Numbered from the stretch's first letter, positions 1 through 9,433 are shown. The stretch: DNA of 64,000 nucleotides from Chloroflexota bacterium (GCA_024232355.1 JAAEPW010000906.1:5644-69643), one strand, 5' to 3'. Notes: generated from the letters alone by a model not told the origin. Translations and numbers: made by a program.

Positions 1-2
1 CC

Positions 3-2624
3 TGGTCCATCAGCAGCACGTGGCTTATGGGGCTGGATGTGTCGCCCGACGGCGGCACGTTGTACGTGGTGGATGCTTACGCAGGTGATGTTCATATTGT
101 AGACACGTCTACCGGACTGGTCATCGCCACGATTGCCACGAGTTCGCACATGCCCTGGGATGTGGAGGTCTTTCCGGCGTGGGCTGGCCCGTTTGCGTAT
201 GTCAGCAATAGCCGGTGGACTGGAACCACCAATACCCCCAATATCATAGACGTCATAGACATCAACCTCAACACAGTGACCGAGACCATTCCACTGGGCA
301 ATGATCTGCGCGGCTTGGCGCTCTTTCCGATGGAGACCGTTGACTATGGCGATGCCCCAGACCCAACCTACCCCACCTTGTTGGCGAACAACGGGGCTCG
401 CCATATCATTGCGCCCGGATTTTTCTTGGGCGGCGGCATAGACGCCGACGTGGACGGCCAACCGGACGCCACCGCCACCGGGGATGATCTGCTGGACGGA
501 AACGATGACGAGGATGGCGTGACGTTTGTCAGCTTGTTGAATCTGGGACAATCGGCCACCGTTGATGTGGTGGCGTCGTCGCCCGGTTTTTTGAACGCCT
601 GGATAGACTGGAACAGCGACGGTGACTGGGTTGATGCGGACGATCAGATCGTGTCCTCTCACCCACTGGTGGCGGGGTCGAACGGCATATCCTTCTCGGT
701 GCCGCTCGAGGCTGTGCCAGGATCTGCCTATGCCCGCTTTCGTTTCAGCTCTGAGGACTCGGTGACCTACGATGGCTTGGCGCTTGATGGTGAGGTTGAG
801 GACTATGTGGCAGTGGTCAACGGCCCACCAGTGGCCATCGATGATGCCAACACCACCGACGAGGACACGCCGCTCAACGTCGGATCGCCGGGCGTGTTGG
901 ACAACGACAGCGACCCCAACATGGGCGATACCCTGTTCGTGGTCGCCTTTGATGCCCTCACGCCTCAGGGGGCAATCGCCAACGTCAACGACGGTGGCGA
1001 TTACGGCTACGATCCCAATAGCCAATTTGAATACCTGGCCGTGGGCGAATGGGTCACTGACCAATTTGGCTACACCGTCGGCGACAGCGGCGGCCTGACC
1101 GACACGGCCACGGTAGTTATCACTGTTACGGGTGTCAACGATGCCCCTCGAGTGGTGAACGATGGCTTTACGGTGGCCGAATATAGCGTGGACAATACCC
1201 TCGACGTGCTGTTCAATGACACCGATCCCGATAACTCTGACACACTGGCTATCCACGATATCTCTATACCAGATCATGGCGGCACAGCGCTCACCGATGG
1301 TGCGGTCGTCACCTACACGCCCGATTTTGGCTTTTTTGGCACTGAGACTTTTACATACACTGCTGGCGATGGCAACGGCGGCTTGGCTCAGGCCAGCGTC
1401 GTGATCACGGTGGCGACTGCCCACTTGCCGCCGGTGGCAGATGCCGGGGTAAGCCAGATCATCACCGTCGGTACATTCGCCACATTGGACGGCAGCGGCA
1501 GCACCGACCCTGATGGTGATTGGCCGCTTACCTATGGCTGGATGCAAGTTAGCGGCATTGCGGTCACTTTGAGCGACCGGACTGCCGTGTCGCCCACTTT
1601 TACCGCCCCAATCACATCCGCGCTCCTTACTTTTGCCCTCGTCGTCACCGATGCCCACGGCTTGCATTCGAGGCCAGATACCGTCACCGTTACCATCGAG
1701 GTGCCGGTGGTGTCCCCAAGCTATGTGTACCTGCCGGTGATTGTGCGTAACTACCCGCCGCTTCCCGAGGTGGGCAGTGTGACGATTGCGGGCGGGAGTG
1801 ATTGTGTATACCGCGTGGATGTGACCCTGGCCATGAGCGATACCTTTGCAAGCGGGGCTGATACCGTGGACTGGATGCGTCTCAGCAATGAGAGCGTTGC
1901 TTGGGATGAGAATGATTGGGAACCTTTTGGCCCGACCAAAGCCTGGCAACTGGCGAGCGGCACCAGCGGCCTTAGAACGGTGTACACCCAGTTCAAAGGT
2001 AGTCAGGGTGGGGTTTCGAATCCGCCTGCCTCGGATGCGGTCTATGTCGCTCTCAATGGAGACTTTGAGTACGGGGCTCTCACACCGGGATGGCAGAGCA
2101 AAGTGAATCCTCTGCCGGTCAGCATCGAGCAGAGCGTTCAGGAGAGGAGCGGCGGCTCTACACCGCCAGCCGATGGTGATAACGTGGTGCTGCTAGGGGG
2201 GCTCGACTATCTTTGCGAGTTTGGCGGAATGCCCATCGGGTATGCGTCCATCGAACAAACCTTTGACCTGCCGCCCAACGTGGACAGCCAACTCACCTTT
2301 AGGTACATCATCTGGTCTCAAGATACCTCTATTCCGGGCGACTATGATCGTTTTGAAGTATACGTTGACGGCGACCGGGTTTTTTCTGATGGCAACCAGG
2401 TCAACGAGGGGTTGAACTGCGATCAGTGGTGGCGGGTGCCGGGAGTTGATAATCCACGAAGCGGTCAGACGGATGGTTGGGCAACCGCCGAGGTAGACCT
2501 GAGCGATTATGCTGGGCAGAGCGTCGTCATTGCTTTTCGCAACTCGAATCGTTACGACAGTTGGTACAATACCTACACCTATGTCGATAGCGTGACCATA
2601 GAACCCATAAGCGAATGGCCATGA
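3..2624 (+). CDS. Secreted multidomain adhesin-like protein, 5' end missing
   Basis: The frame is open to the left edge of the window, so the N-terminus lies outside; the first ATG at 27 is probably internal. About 870 residues are visible. In order they show YVTN-type beta-propeller blades (first ~100 residues, with motifs such as SPDGGTLYVVD), a GEVED-type domain (starts DYGDAPDPTYP, ends GEVEDY), two cadherin-like/VCBS repeats with the DNDSDPN and NDTDPDN signatures, a PKD/Ig-like domain (GSGSTDPDGD), the phrase YVYLPVIVRN, and a C-terminal jelly-roll-like region. These domains occur in secreted or surface adhesins. No catalytic residues are recognised. The stop is TGA, and a separate gene follows after 107 bp. 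Confidence 0.85.
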   Translation, partial: WSISSTWLMGLDVSPDGGTLYVVDAYAGDVHIVDTSTGLVIATIATSSHMPWDVEVFPAWAGPFAYVSNSRWTGTTNTPNIIDVIDINLNTVTETIPLGNDLRGLALFPMETVDYGDAPDPTYPTLLANNGARHIIAPGFFLGGGIDADVDGQPDATATGDDLLDGNDDEDGVTFVSLLNLGQSATVDVVASSPGFLNAWIDWNSDGDWVDADDQIVSSHPLVAGSNGISFSVPLEAVPGSAYARFRFSSEDSVTYDGLALDGEVEDYVAVVNGPPVAIDDANTTDEDTPLNVGSPGVLDNDSDPNMGDTLFVVAFDALTPQGAIANVNDGGDYGYDPNSQFEYLAVGEWVTDQFGYTVGDSGGLTDTATVVITVTGVNDAPRVVNDGFTVAEYSVDNTLDVLFNDTDPDNSDTLAIHDISIPDHGGTALTDGAVVTYTPDFGFFGTETFTYTAGDGNGGLAQASVVITVATAHLPPVADAGVSQIITVGTFATLDGSGSTDPDGDWPLTYGWMQVSGIAVTLSDRTAVSPTFTAPITSALLTFALVVTDAHGLHSRPDTVTVTIEVPVVSPSYVYLPVIVRNYPPLPEVGSVTIAGGSDCVYRVDVTLAMSDTFASGADTVDWMRLSNESVAWDENDWEPFGPTKAWQLASGTSGLRTVYTQFKGSQGGVSNPPASDAVYVALNGDFEYGALTPGWQSKVNPLPVSIEQSVQERSGGSTPPADGDNVVLLGGLDYLCEFGGMPIGYASIEQTFDLPPNVDSQLTFRYIIWSQDTSIPGDYDRFEVYVDGDRVFSDGNQVNEGLNCDQWWRVPGVDNPRSGQTDGWATAEVDLSDYAGQSVVIAFRNSNRYDSWYNTYTYVDSVTIEPISEWP

Positions 2625-2731
2625 TGGGTTAACACGCAAATCAATTTGAGAAGATAGAATAATGGTCGAGTCCATCATAACTGTCAATTGAGCGAGGGCT
2701 TTGCCAAAAAATACACACACGGGAGAAATCA

Positions 2732-3118
2732 TTGATACATAGGATGTTTTGGGTTGGATTTGGAGGTTTTGTTGGAGCAATTTTGCGCTATCTGGTGGCT
2801 GGATCGATTCAACGATGGACAAAGAGTGGAACCTTTCCCCACGGCACATTGGCAGTGAACCTGATGGGATGTTTTATTATAGGCTTGCTTTCCCAGTTGT
2901 TAGACAACCGGGGTGACTTTAGTATTCAAGTGCGCTCGTTCATTTTCATCGGCCTGCTAGGAGCCTTTACGACTTTTTCGACCTTTGGAAATGAAACGCT
3001 GAACCTTTTGCGCGAGCGGGACACTTGGTTTGCTTTGAACAACATTGTCATACACGTCGTATTGGGTTTGGGAATGGTATGGTTGGGACGTGCACTGGCC
3101 GAGTTGGTTTGGAGGTAA
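2732..3118 (+). CDS. crcB: Fluoride ion channel CrcB/Fluc
   Basis: This 128-residue protein has four hydrophobic segments and the family signatures GGFVGAILRY near the N-terminus, GTLAVNLMGCFIIG in TM2 and GLLGAFTTFSTFGNE in TM3. Fluc proteins form dual-topology dimers that export fluoride passively. The length is normal for one subunit, and only one copy is present, as expected for a homodimeric Fluc. I chose the TTG at 2732 because GGGAGA lies 5 bp upstream; the ATG at 2744 is the alternative. I could not recognise a fluoride riboswitch in the 107 bp upstream. Confidence 0.92.
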   Translation: MIHRMFWVGFGGFVGAILRYLVAGSIQRWTKSGTFPHGTLAVNLMGCFIIGLLSQLLDNRGDFSIQVRSFIFIGLLGAFTTFSTFGNETLNLLRERDTWFALNNIVIHVVLGLGMVWLGRALAELVWR

Positions 3119-3121
3119 AAG

Positions 3122-4522
3122 ATGATGTGTGACAATTTATCACGAACAAGAAGAATAGTACAGTGGGGGACATGTATCATCCTTGCTATTGGATGGAGTT
3201 TGACATGTACCGAACTCGCACCCTCCACATCGTGGGCCGATACCCAAGACATAGAGTGGCAATTGATCGGTCCAACTGGAGACGCCCAAGTTTTGGATAT
3301 GGAAGTTGATCCTAACCAATCTCAGCGTCTTTACGTAGCTACACGGAACGGCATCTATCGTTCTACTGATGGAGGAACGAACTGGGATCAGGTCTTGAGT
3401 GGCTTTTTTCGCGAGGTGGCGGTAGATCCATTGAACGGCGACATTGTTTATGCCGGACCTGGGGTGTACAAAAGCACCAATGGTGGCGACGATTGGACAC
3501 TTTACAATGAGGGGATGACGTGTACCAATGTAGCGACGATGGACGTTGCCAAGAGCAATCCTAATCTGCTTTTCACGGGCAGCTTTTGACAAGGCCGCAT
3601 TCAACGTTCCACCGTGGGTGGAACAGTATGGGCTGAGGTGCTCAACTCGCAAACGTTTCTGGGAACAAGCGAAAAAGTATACATGCGCTGGTTGAACATT
3701 GCCGATTCTGACGCCAATGATGTATATGTACTGGCATCTATTCAGTATTATGATCAAGGGATTCTCCTCAAGAGCGCAAATGGAGGGGATACGTGGGCAA
3801 AATCCAACTCGGCCATCGACGGCAAGGGCGTGTGCTTGGCGATTGATCCGAGCGACTCTCAAAAACTGTACTTGGGATCGTGGTACAGCGGCGTATATCG
3901 TTCTGCCGATGGGGGAGCAACCTGGGAATCTATCAACAACGGTTTGCCCACCACGTCGGCGGTCTTTCGTTCGATAGCCATCGATCCTTCTAATGCGCAG
4001 CGCATTTATCTCGGTGTGGGGGGGCGGGTATATCAAAGCCTGGATGGTGGCGACAATTGGATCCAGCTGGGAGACATTTTGACAACAGACGGTAAAGTGG
4101 GTCGAATTGTCATCGATCCGACAAACTCGAACAATGTGTACGCGGCCGTATATGACGAGGGAATCTACAAACTGGTAGGGGCTGCACCCCATCTGGTCGT
4201 TCCACAGAGTGTGAATGTCTGGGTCGAACCCACCGATCCCGATCAAGCTGTACGTCGTATTGAGATTCAGAATCAGGGAGGCGGCACGCTCGACTGGCAA
4301 GTGTCTGGCCCAACCCAACCTTGGCTAGCGGCACAAAAGGTCGATGATGAACTGGAACTCGTCTTTGACAAAAGTGGAATGACTTTGATTGAAGATCGCT
4401 TCCGTGCAACCGACACATTGACCATTACGGATAGTACTGCTGATAATTCGCCGCAGAGCATTCTTGTCACGTTTTATGTAGGGCCGGTGTCTCGCGTTTA
4501 CTTGCCCGTCGTACTTCAATGA
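3122..4522 (+). pseudogene. Asp-box (BNR/Ycf48-like) secreted beta-propeller, interrupted by in-frame TGA
   Basis: Two same-frame pieces (3122-3589 and 3614-4522) read as one 466-residue protein apart from a TGA at 3587-3589. A signal peptide is followed by Asp-box repeats (STDGGTNW, STNGGDDW, SADGGATW, SLDGGDNW) typical of BNR/VPS10/Ycf48-like propellers, then a C-terminal Ig-like region. It ends in SRVYLPVVLQ, a C-terminal motif shared with another secreted protein here. The context around the stop (TGSF, stop, QGRIQRS) suggests a lost sense codon such as Trp or Arg. It follows crcB by 3 bp. It may be a pseudogene, a sequencing error or a recoded UGA; a perfect 8-bp hairpin lies 17 bp after the stop. 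Confidence 0.7.
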
Positions 4523-4552
4523 GACTTTTATCTGGGAAATTATGAGGATACC

Positions 4553-4912
4553 TTGACCAATCACCCAAAAGCATGTGCCATTGAATGGTTGGTAATTCCA
4601 GCGCCGAATTTGGCACTGGCCAAATCGTTCTATGCCAACGTGTTTCATTTCGAGATTTCAGATTTCAATGACACCTTTGCGGTTTTCAAAGCGGACAACA
4701 TCAGTGGCGGCCTGGACAGCGACCTCGTCCCTTCGACCGTCGGCACAAGCTTTTCGATAACCGTCAGCGATATCTCTCAAGTGTTGGAGGCGATTGTAAA
4801 GAATGGCGGCAGAATACTCCGGCCCAAGTATTCACTGGGGCCGAATGCGGGATTTTGCGCCAAGTTTGAGGATCCCAACGGCAATGCTTACGAACTTTAT
4901 TGTGACACATAG
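4553..4912 (+). CDS. VOC (glyoxalase/bleomycin-resistance) family protein
   Basis: This 119-residue protein has a single vicinal-oxygen-chelate fold. The N-terminal half reads IEWLVIPAPNLALAKSFYANVF, and the C-terminal half ends in the family motif FEDPNGNAYELY. Proteins of this size dimerise and use a metal centre for glyoxalase-type, dioxygenase or resistance reactions; the substrate cannot be told. The start is TTG at 4553, with GAGGA about 8 bp upstream. The next gene, an acetyltransferase, starts 8 bp after the stop, so the two are probably co-transcribed. Confidence 0.8.
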   Translation: MTNHPKACAIEWLVIPAPNLALAKSFYANVFHFEISDFNDTFAVFKADNISGGLDSDLVPSTVGTSFSITVSDISQVLEAIVKNGGRILRPKYSLGPNAGFCAKFEDPNGNAYELYCDT

Positions 4913-4920
4913 GAGGCCAG

Positions 4921-5385
4921 GTGATTCACATCATTGCACCACAGCAACGTCATATTCAAGGTCTGATCCATCTATCGCGCGCGTTTGCGTGCGAGTCCCA
5001 GTGGGCGGGTTCGATTCCTATTGGTCAAATCCACACCCAGGAGGCTGCAACCCAAAAACTGTTTGGCGACGAAGTCGTTACGGCCCTAATCGTCGAGACC
5101 GACGCCAGAGAGATGGTGGGATACGTGGGAATCTACAGCCATCAGGAGATGGCTTACATATCCGTTATGGTAGAGGCTGCATATCGAGGCAAGGGAGTGG
5201 GTAAACGGTTGGTTCAAGATGCTTTCGGCCATGTGCCCAGCGAGATGGTCGTCGAGGCATGGATTGGCGAGTTCAACCAGCTTTCACTGACAACAATGCC
5301 GCAAATGGGTTTCCGGTTGGATCGAACCATTGAGGATGATGATCGTCTCGTACATGTATTTATACGTCAAGCAGAAAAACACTGA
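4921..5385 (+). CDS. GNAT family N-acetyltransferase
   Basis: This 154-residue protein belongs to the acetyl-CoA-dependent GNAT superfamily. The acetyl-CoA-binding motif A is visible as VMVEAAYRGKGVGKRLVQDA (the R-G-K-G-V-G-K loop), and the C-terminal strand has the pattern MPQMGFRLDRTIEDDDRLVHVFI. It most resembles the phosphinothricin/amino-acid acetyltransferase branch, but the substrate is unknown. The start is GTG at 4921, preceded by AGGAGG at 4911-4916, which overlaps the stop codon of the VOC gene. The two genes are therefore tightly linked. Confidence 0.82.
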   Translation: MIHIIAPQQRHIQGLIHLSRAFACESQWAGSIPIGQIHTQEAATQKLFGDEVVTALIVETDAREMVGYVGIYSHQEMAYISVMVEAAYRGKGVGKRLVQDAFGHVPSEMVVEAWIGEFNQLSLTTMPQMGFRLDRTIEDDDRLVHVFIRQAEKH

Positions 5386-5402
5386 AAACAAAGGAAAATG
5401 AT

Positions 5403-6116
5403 ATGCAAGTAGAGCAGTTATTGGTTTTTGAGGAATCCGGTTCCAAGCGGACGGCCGTCAACGAAATCACCCTTTCCCCTGGCACTCATCTCTCGCTCAC
5501 CGCGCATCCCCAAGAGCGGCTTTTCTATTTCCTCGACGGCCGCGGAATCATCAGTATCTATGAGAAAGCCCCCGCGGGCGATGTGTACGAACTGCGCCAG
5601 GACATTTCCGTCTATATGACCCCCGGCATCCAGCACGAGCTGTTCAACATTGGCAACACGCCCTTGCGCTATGTCGAGTTTCTCATCCAAGGCGGCACCG
5701 TGCCCGACGGCGACCTCTCCTGGTCGGCCATTACCCAACGTGGTGTCACCGTCGACAAACCGGTGGCAGGCTCGGGCGTCGCTGTGACTCGAGTCTTTGA
5801 TGAAGGCCATAATCCTTCCAAAGAGGAAGGACTTCACCTGCGCATACGAGACATTTGGCTGCGACGTCCACAAAAGTTGGCTAATGCCGAGGTACTCACC
5901 ATTGCCCCCGGATGCGCCACCCGCCCACACACCCATTTTGACACCGGCGAAACCAGTTATGTGCTATATGGTCAAGGTAAATTCATTTGGGATGACCGAG
6001 AGATTCCTTGCACAGCCGGTTCCACCATCAGCTACCCCATTGGCGTTCAGCGCCAGGTGGTGAACACGGGGCAATTTCCCATGTCTTGTATCGTGATCGC
6101 TTCGTTCCTGGATTAG
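5403..6116 (+). CDS. Bicupin protein
   Basis: This 237-residue protein has two cupin barrels. The N-terminal one has GTHLSLTAHPQERLFYFLDGRG, and the C-terminal one has the clearer metal-binding pattern PGCATRPHTHFDTGETSYVLYGQG (His-x-His, Glu) followed by GVQRQVVNTG. The C-terminal site is likely to bind metal; the N-terminal site lacks the full His set. Cupins range from dioxygenases and isomerases to sensors, so no reaction is assigned. It starts 17 bp after the acetyltransferase gene, with AAAGGAAA as a plausible ribosome-binding site. Confidence 0.78.
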   Translation: MQVEQLLVFEESGSKRTAVNEITLSPGTHLSLTAHPQERLFYFLDGRGIISIYEKAPAGDVYELRQDISVYMTPGIQHELFNIGNTPLRYVEFLIQGGTVPDGDLSWSAITQRGVTVDKPVAGSGVAVTRVFDEGHNPSKEEGLHLRIRDIWLRRPQKLANAEVLTIAPGCATRPHTHFDTGETSYVLYGQGKFIWDDREIPCTAGSTISYPIGVQRQVVNTGQFPMSCIVIASFLD

Positions 6117-6252
6117 AGAATTCCAGAACCAAAATACTCTATTTTGCTCAACCTGAATCTGACGATCCAGGCACGACGATGTCACAAGCAACCCGGCATG
6201 CTCTATTGCGTAGAGTAGATCAGCACATACCATTTAGACAAGGAGAGTTGTT

Positions 6253-6756
6253 ATGGGTCCCGGACATTTTGCCATTGGACTGGTCGCCAAGCCCGCCGCA
6301 CCCAAGGTGCCCCTCTGGGTCTTGTTGATGGCGACCGAAATATTCGACTTTTTGTTCTTTGCATTTCAAGCTGCCGGCCTTGAAAGCATGGCTGTCACTA
6401 CTATGGATTGGAACCAGGGAATGCAAATCCAAGTCCCAGGATCGGCTCCATATTCTCACGGGCTTTTGGCGTGCGTTATCTGGTCGGTCGTAGCTGCGGT
6501 GATCGTCTATGTTTTTTATCGAGACCGTCGAACGAGTATCATTATGGGACTCGTGGTGTTTAGTCATTGGGTGCTAGATTTTATTGTGCATCTTCCCGAC
6601 CTTCCGCTCCTATTCGAGGGTTCACCGTTAGTCGGACTTGGCCTCTGGGGTTCAGGCCCTGGTCTCATTGTGTCTATCCTCTTGGAGCTTGGCCTGCTCT
6701 TTGGCGGGATTGCCTTTTACTTGGTGATGAGGAAACGAGGTGCAATTGACAAGTAA
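6253..6756 (+). CDS. Integral membrane protein, DUF457/YdjM-like
   Basis: This 167-residue protein has about four membrane segments. Polar motifs include GPGHFAIG at the N-terminus, TEIFDFLFF, PYSHGLLA and SHWVLDFIVHLPD. The recurrent H, SH and HWxLDF pattern resembles the YdjM/DUF457 family of putative membrane-bound metal-dependent hydrolases, where His and Asp residues line the membrane face. No function is established for this group, and the family match is by eye. AAGGAGAG precedes the ATG. The 136 bp before it shows nothing I can name. Confidence 0.6.
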   Translation: MGPGHFAIGLVAKPAAPKVPLWVLLMATEIFDFLFFAFQAAGLESMAVTTMDWNQGMQIQVPGSAPYSHGLLACVIWSVVAAVIVYVFYRDRRTSIIMGLVVFSHWVLDFIVHLPDLPLLFEGSPLVGLGLWGSGPGLIVSILLELGLLFGGIAFYLVMRKRGAIDK

Positions 6757-6882
6757 ACAGAGCGGATGGCAATTGGTCAGAGATGCCCAAACCAAAACCG
6801 TCGCGCAACCATGCTTGTGTGCGTGTGTTTCTACAGAGTGAGGCTTGTATTCACAATATCAATCATACACAGGAGGTTAATC

Positions 6883-7476
6883 ATGCTTTTCGAACGTATT
6901 ATTGCTGCACTCACATTTCGTCGCGAGGTCTATGCCGAGGTCGAGCACGACACGTCATTCACCACGACAGCCTGGATGCTGGTGGCCGTAGTTGCCCTTA
7001 TCAGCCAGTTTGGGGCGAATGCAAGTGCGGTGTCCGGTGACTTGGTCGGAGGTCTGCTCAACTGGGTAATCGCCGCCGTCGTGGGCGCAATTTTTGCGGT
7101 TCTCGGTTTTGCCGCGGCTGCCTTTATCACCAATGCGGTGGGGCGCGCGCTTTTCAATGCCGAGGTTACTTTTGAAGAGATGGTCCGGACGATGGGATTG
7201 GCCTACGTTTGGAACGTTGTGGGCATCATTGGAATCGTGGCCGTATTTTCTGACGCACTGGCTTGTGTGCTGGCTCCTCTTGGCTGCATCGTCCCGCTTT
7301 TGTTGTTGGCCTCTACGCTCATTGCGGTCAAAGAGGCGCTGGACCTAGAGTGGGGGCAGACTATTATCACGGTCATCGTTGGTTGGGTTGTGCAATTCAT
7401 AATTATGAGTGCCGCAGCAATGCTGTTGGGCCTGATGGGCCTGACCGCCGGTGCCGCGATAGGATTCTTGGGATAA
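6883..7476 (+). CDS. Yip1-domain membrane protein
   Basis: This 197-residue protein has about five hydrophobic segments and the layout of bacterial Yip1 proteins: a short cytosolic N-terminus (FERIIAALTFRREVYAEVEHD), a small-residue-rich core, FNAEVTFEEMVRTMGLAYVWNVVG, and a final helix. The function in bacteria is unknown. I placed the start at ATG 6883 because a strong AGGAGG lies at 6871-6876; the frame is open further upstream to 6766 but has no comparable site. A rho-independent terminator follows at 7505. Confidence 0.8.
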   Translation: MLFERIIAALTFRREVYAEVEHDTSFTTTAWMLVAVVALISQFGANASAVSGDLVGGLLNWVIAAVVGAIFAVLGFAAAAFITNAVGRALFNAEVTFEEMVRTMGLAYVWNVVGIIGIVAVFSDALACVLAPLGCIVPLLLLASTLIAVKEALDLEWGQTIITVIVGWVVQFIIMSAAAMLLGLMGLTAGAAIGFLG

Positions 7477-7504
7477 TAAACCAAGCCGAGTTACCGACAG
7501 CATC

Positions 7505-7534
7505 AAGAGCCGCTCGTGAGAGTGGCTCTTTTTT
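7505..7534 (+). terminator. Rho-independent terminator after the Yip1 gene
   Basis: The arms AAGAGCCGCTC (7505-7515) and GAGTGGCTCTT (7520-7530) pair over 11 bp with one G-U, enclose a GTGA loop and are followed by a T run. Confidence 0.9.
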
Positions 7535-7551
7535 GTCGGTGCATCTCTTAC

Positions 7552-7580
7552 TTGACGTCCCTCCTTGACCAGGATACAAT
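7552..7580 (+). promoter_or_regulatory. Sigma-70-type promoter for the UDG gene
   Basis: TTGACG (7552-7557) and TACAAT (7575-7580) are separated by 17 bp, between the terminator and the uracil-DNA glycosylase gene at 7635. Confidence 0.7.
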
Positions 7581-7634
7581 GATACCATCAATGAATACAA
7601 CCAACTTGCTCGGTCGTGAATTAAGAGATAACCA

Positions 7635-8258
7635 ATGAACCACCAACACACGGACGATGAACTCGTCACTCTCCATTCCCAAATGCGCGTTTGCCGTCGC
7701 TGCCTGGACGCGGGCCATCCCATCGCACCGGGCGCGGTCTTTTCTGGGCCGACTACCGCCTGCGTGATGATCGTGGGCCAGGCCCCCGGCGTCACCGAGA
7801 TGGAGGTCAAGCGGCCTTTTAACGGTTCCTCCGGTCGCCGCCTTTTCCGCTGGCTGGCTCAGGCTGGGTGGGATGAGAACGAGTTTCGTGCCACCCAATA
7901 CATGACGGCGGTGACCAAGTGCTACCCCGGCAAATCCCCCGGTGGCAAAGGGGACCGGGTACCCACACGGGCTGAGCAAAAGCTGTGTACCCCCTTCCTA
8001 GAGCGGGAGCTGGCCCTGGTGCGTCCCCAGATCCTTGTCCCGGTAGGGGGGTTGGCGATTCGTCGCTTTTTGGGATCGGTCAAGCTGGTGGATGTGGTGG
8101 GAGAGATAATGCAGGACGAGGCAGGTTGTTGGATCGTGCCCTTGCCCCATCCCAGCGGTGCCAGCCTGTGGCTCAACCGGCCCGAAAATCAGGAACGGGT
8201 GACACGGGCATTGGCTCGTTTACAAGATGTGATGCGTGAAACGTGTGACGCGGGCTGA
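7635..8258 (+). CDS. Uracil-DNA glycosylase superfamily protein with Fe-S cysteines (family 4/5-like)
   Basis: This 207-residue protein has motif 1 GQAPG (residues 48-52) and the C-terminal motif LPHPSGASLW, both hallmarks of the UDG superfamily that excises uracil and other damaged bases. Four cysteines (C20, C23, C96, C118) are spaced as in the 4Fe-4S cluster of family 4 and 5 enzymes. The second residue after GQAPG is not a clear catalytic Asp/Asn, so activity may be atypical. It has its own promoter. Expected role: base excision repair in the cytoplasm. Confidence 0.85.
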   Translation: MNHQHTDDELVTLHSQMRVCRRCLDAGHPIAPGAVFSGPTTACVMIVGQAPGVTEMEVKRPFNGSSGRRLFRWLAQAGWDENEFRATQYMTAVTKCYPGKSPGGKGDRVPTRAEQKLCTPFLERELALVRPQILVPVGGLAIRRFLGSVKLVDVVGEIMQDEAGCWIVPLPHPSGASLWLNRPENQERVTRALARLQDVMRETCDAG

Positions 8259-8284
8259 GTCATCACGTTTTACGAGGTTATCCT

Positions 8285-9433
8285 ATGGGCAGATGGCTGG
8301 GGGCTGTACGGCTAATCAAAAAAGTGGTTTCAGGTCGCGTCCGACTGACGCATTTGGTCTTGTTGGTGCTGGCGCTTTTTATCGCGAACATTCGTCAACG
8401 CCGTATCCCCGTTGTCATGGATCCGCCCCAGCAAGTGCTGACTACTAACCCCATCGTCGGTGTCCACACCCGTCTCACCGACGAGGTAGAGGTGTGGAAG
8501 ATTCAGCGCACACTGCAAATGGTGCGCCAGATGGGCGCGCCTTGGATCGTCGAGTATTTCCCCTGGCCCTACATTGAGCGTAACGATGACACGTTCACTT
8601 GGGGGCACACTGATATGATCATCAAACACGCCGAAAACCAGGGGCTGACCGTGATCGCCCGGTTGGGTTGGACGCCGGACTGGGCGCGTCCCAAGCCGGT
8701 GCAACAAGAGACCACTCCCACCTACCTGGATGCCGACCATTACGATGACTTTGCCGATTTCGTGGCGGCCTTTGTCTCGCGCTACCGGGGCCGTGTGAAT
8801 CACGTCATCATCTGGAACGAGCCAAACCTCAGCTTTGAGTGGGGCTACCGGCCCGTCGACCCCGAGGGATACACTGACTTGTTACGAGCCGTCTACCCCC
8901 AAGCCCACGCCGCCAACCCGGATGTGGTCCTGCTGGCTGGCGCGCTGGCTCCCACGTTGGAGCCGGAGGGGAGCGCGATGGGTCTGAACGACATCGCCTA
9001 CCTGGAGCGGATGTACCAGGCCGGTGCCGCCGCTTATTTTGACGCGCTATCCGCCCACGCCTACGGACTGACAAACTCCCCCGATGAACCTCCCGCCCCC
9101 GAGACGATCAACTTTCGCCGCGTCGAGCTGTTGCGCGAGATTATGGTCGCGCACGGCGACGGCGACAAACTGGTGTATGTGACTGAGGCAGGTTGGAACG
9201 ATCATCCACGCTGGGTCAACAGCGTTCGTCCTGCACAGCGCATCGAGTACACCATCGGCGCGTACGAGTGGGCGCGTCAGCATTGGCCATGGTGCACGAG
9301 CGTCGCTATCTGGGCCTTTCGCTATCCCGCTTCCACCCACAGCTACCACGACTATTATGCGTTTCTGACGGCGGATTTTGAGCCCAAAGTAATCTATTTA
9401 GAAGTGCAAGATTACGCCGGAGCAGAGCCGTAA
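8285..9433 (+). CDS. Membrane-anchored glycoside hydrolase-like protein (clan GH-A fold)
   Basis: This 382-residue protein has an N-terminal hydrophobic anchor (about residues 22-36) followed by a TIM-barrel domain. The acid/base motif IIWNEPN places Glu179 after Asn, and the nucleophile candidate is Glu301 in VTEAGWND. Both glutamates in this arrangement are the signature of clan A glycosidases such as GH5 and GH39. GVHTRL near residue 57 marks the first barrel strand. It is likely to act on a glycan outside the membrane; the substrate is unknown. The start at ATG 8285 is 26 bp after the UDG gene. Confidence 0.75.
   Translation: MGRWLGAVRLIKKVVSGRVRLTHLVLLVLALFIANIRQRRIPVVMDPPQQVLTTNPIVGVHTRLTDEVEVWKIQRTLQMVRQMGAPWIVEYFPWPYIERNDDTFTWGHTDMIIKHAENQGLTVIARLGWTPDWARPKPVQQETTPTYLDADHYDDFADFVAAFVSRYRGRVNHVIIWNEPNLSFEWGYRPVDPEGYTDLLRAVYPQAHAANPDVVLLAGALAPTLEPEGSAMGLNDIAYLERMYQAGAAAYFDALSAHAYGLTNSPDEPPAPETINFRRVELLREIMVAHGDGDKLVYVTEAGWNDHPRWVNSVRPAQRIEYTIGAYEWARQHWPWCTSVAIWAFRYPASTHSYHDYYAFLTADFEPKVIYLEVQDYAGAEP

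Noticed and set aside
2625..2731. Possible fluoride riboswitch before crcB
   Set aside because: I could not find the conserved crcB-motif core in this stretch.
3140..4318. A 392-codon open frame on the minus strand
   Set aside because: It is opposite the Asp-box propeller gene, whose repeats are unmistakable; the antisense frame has no motifs.
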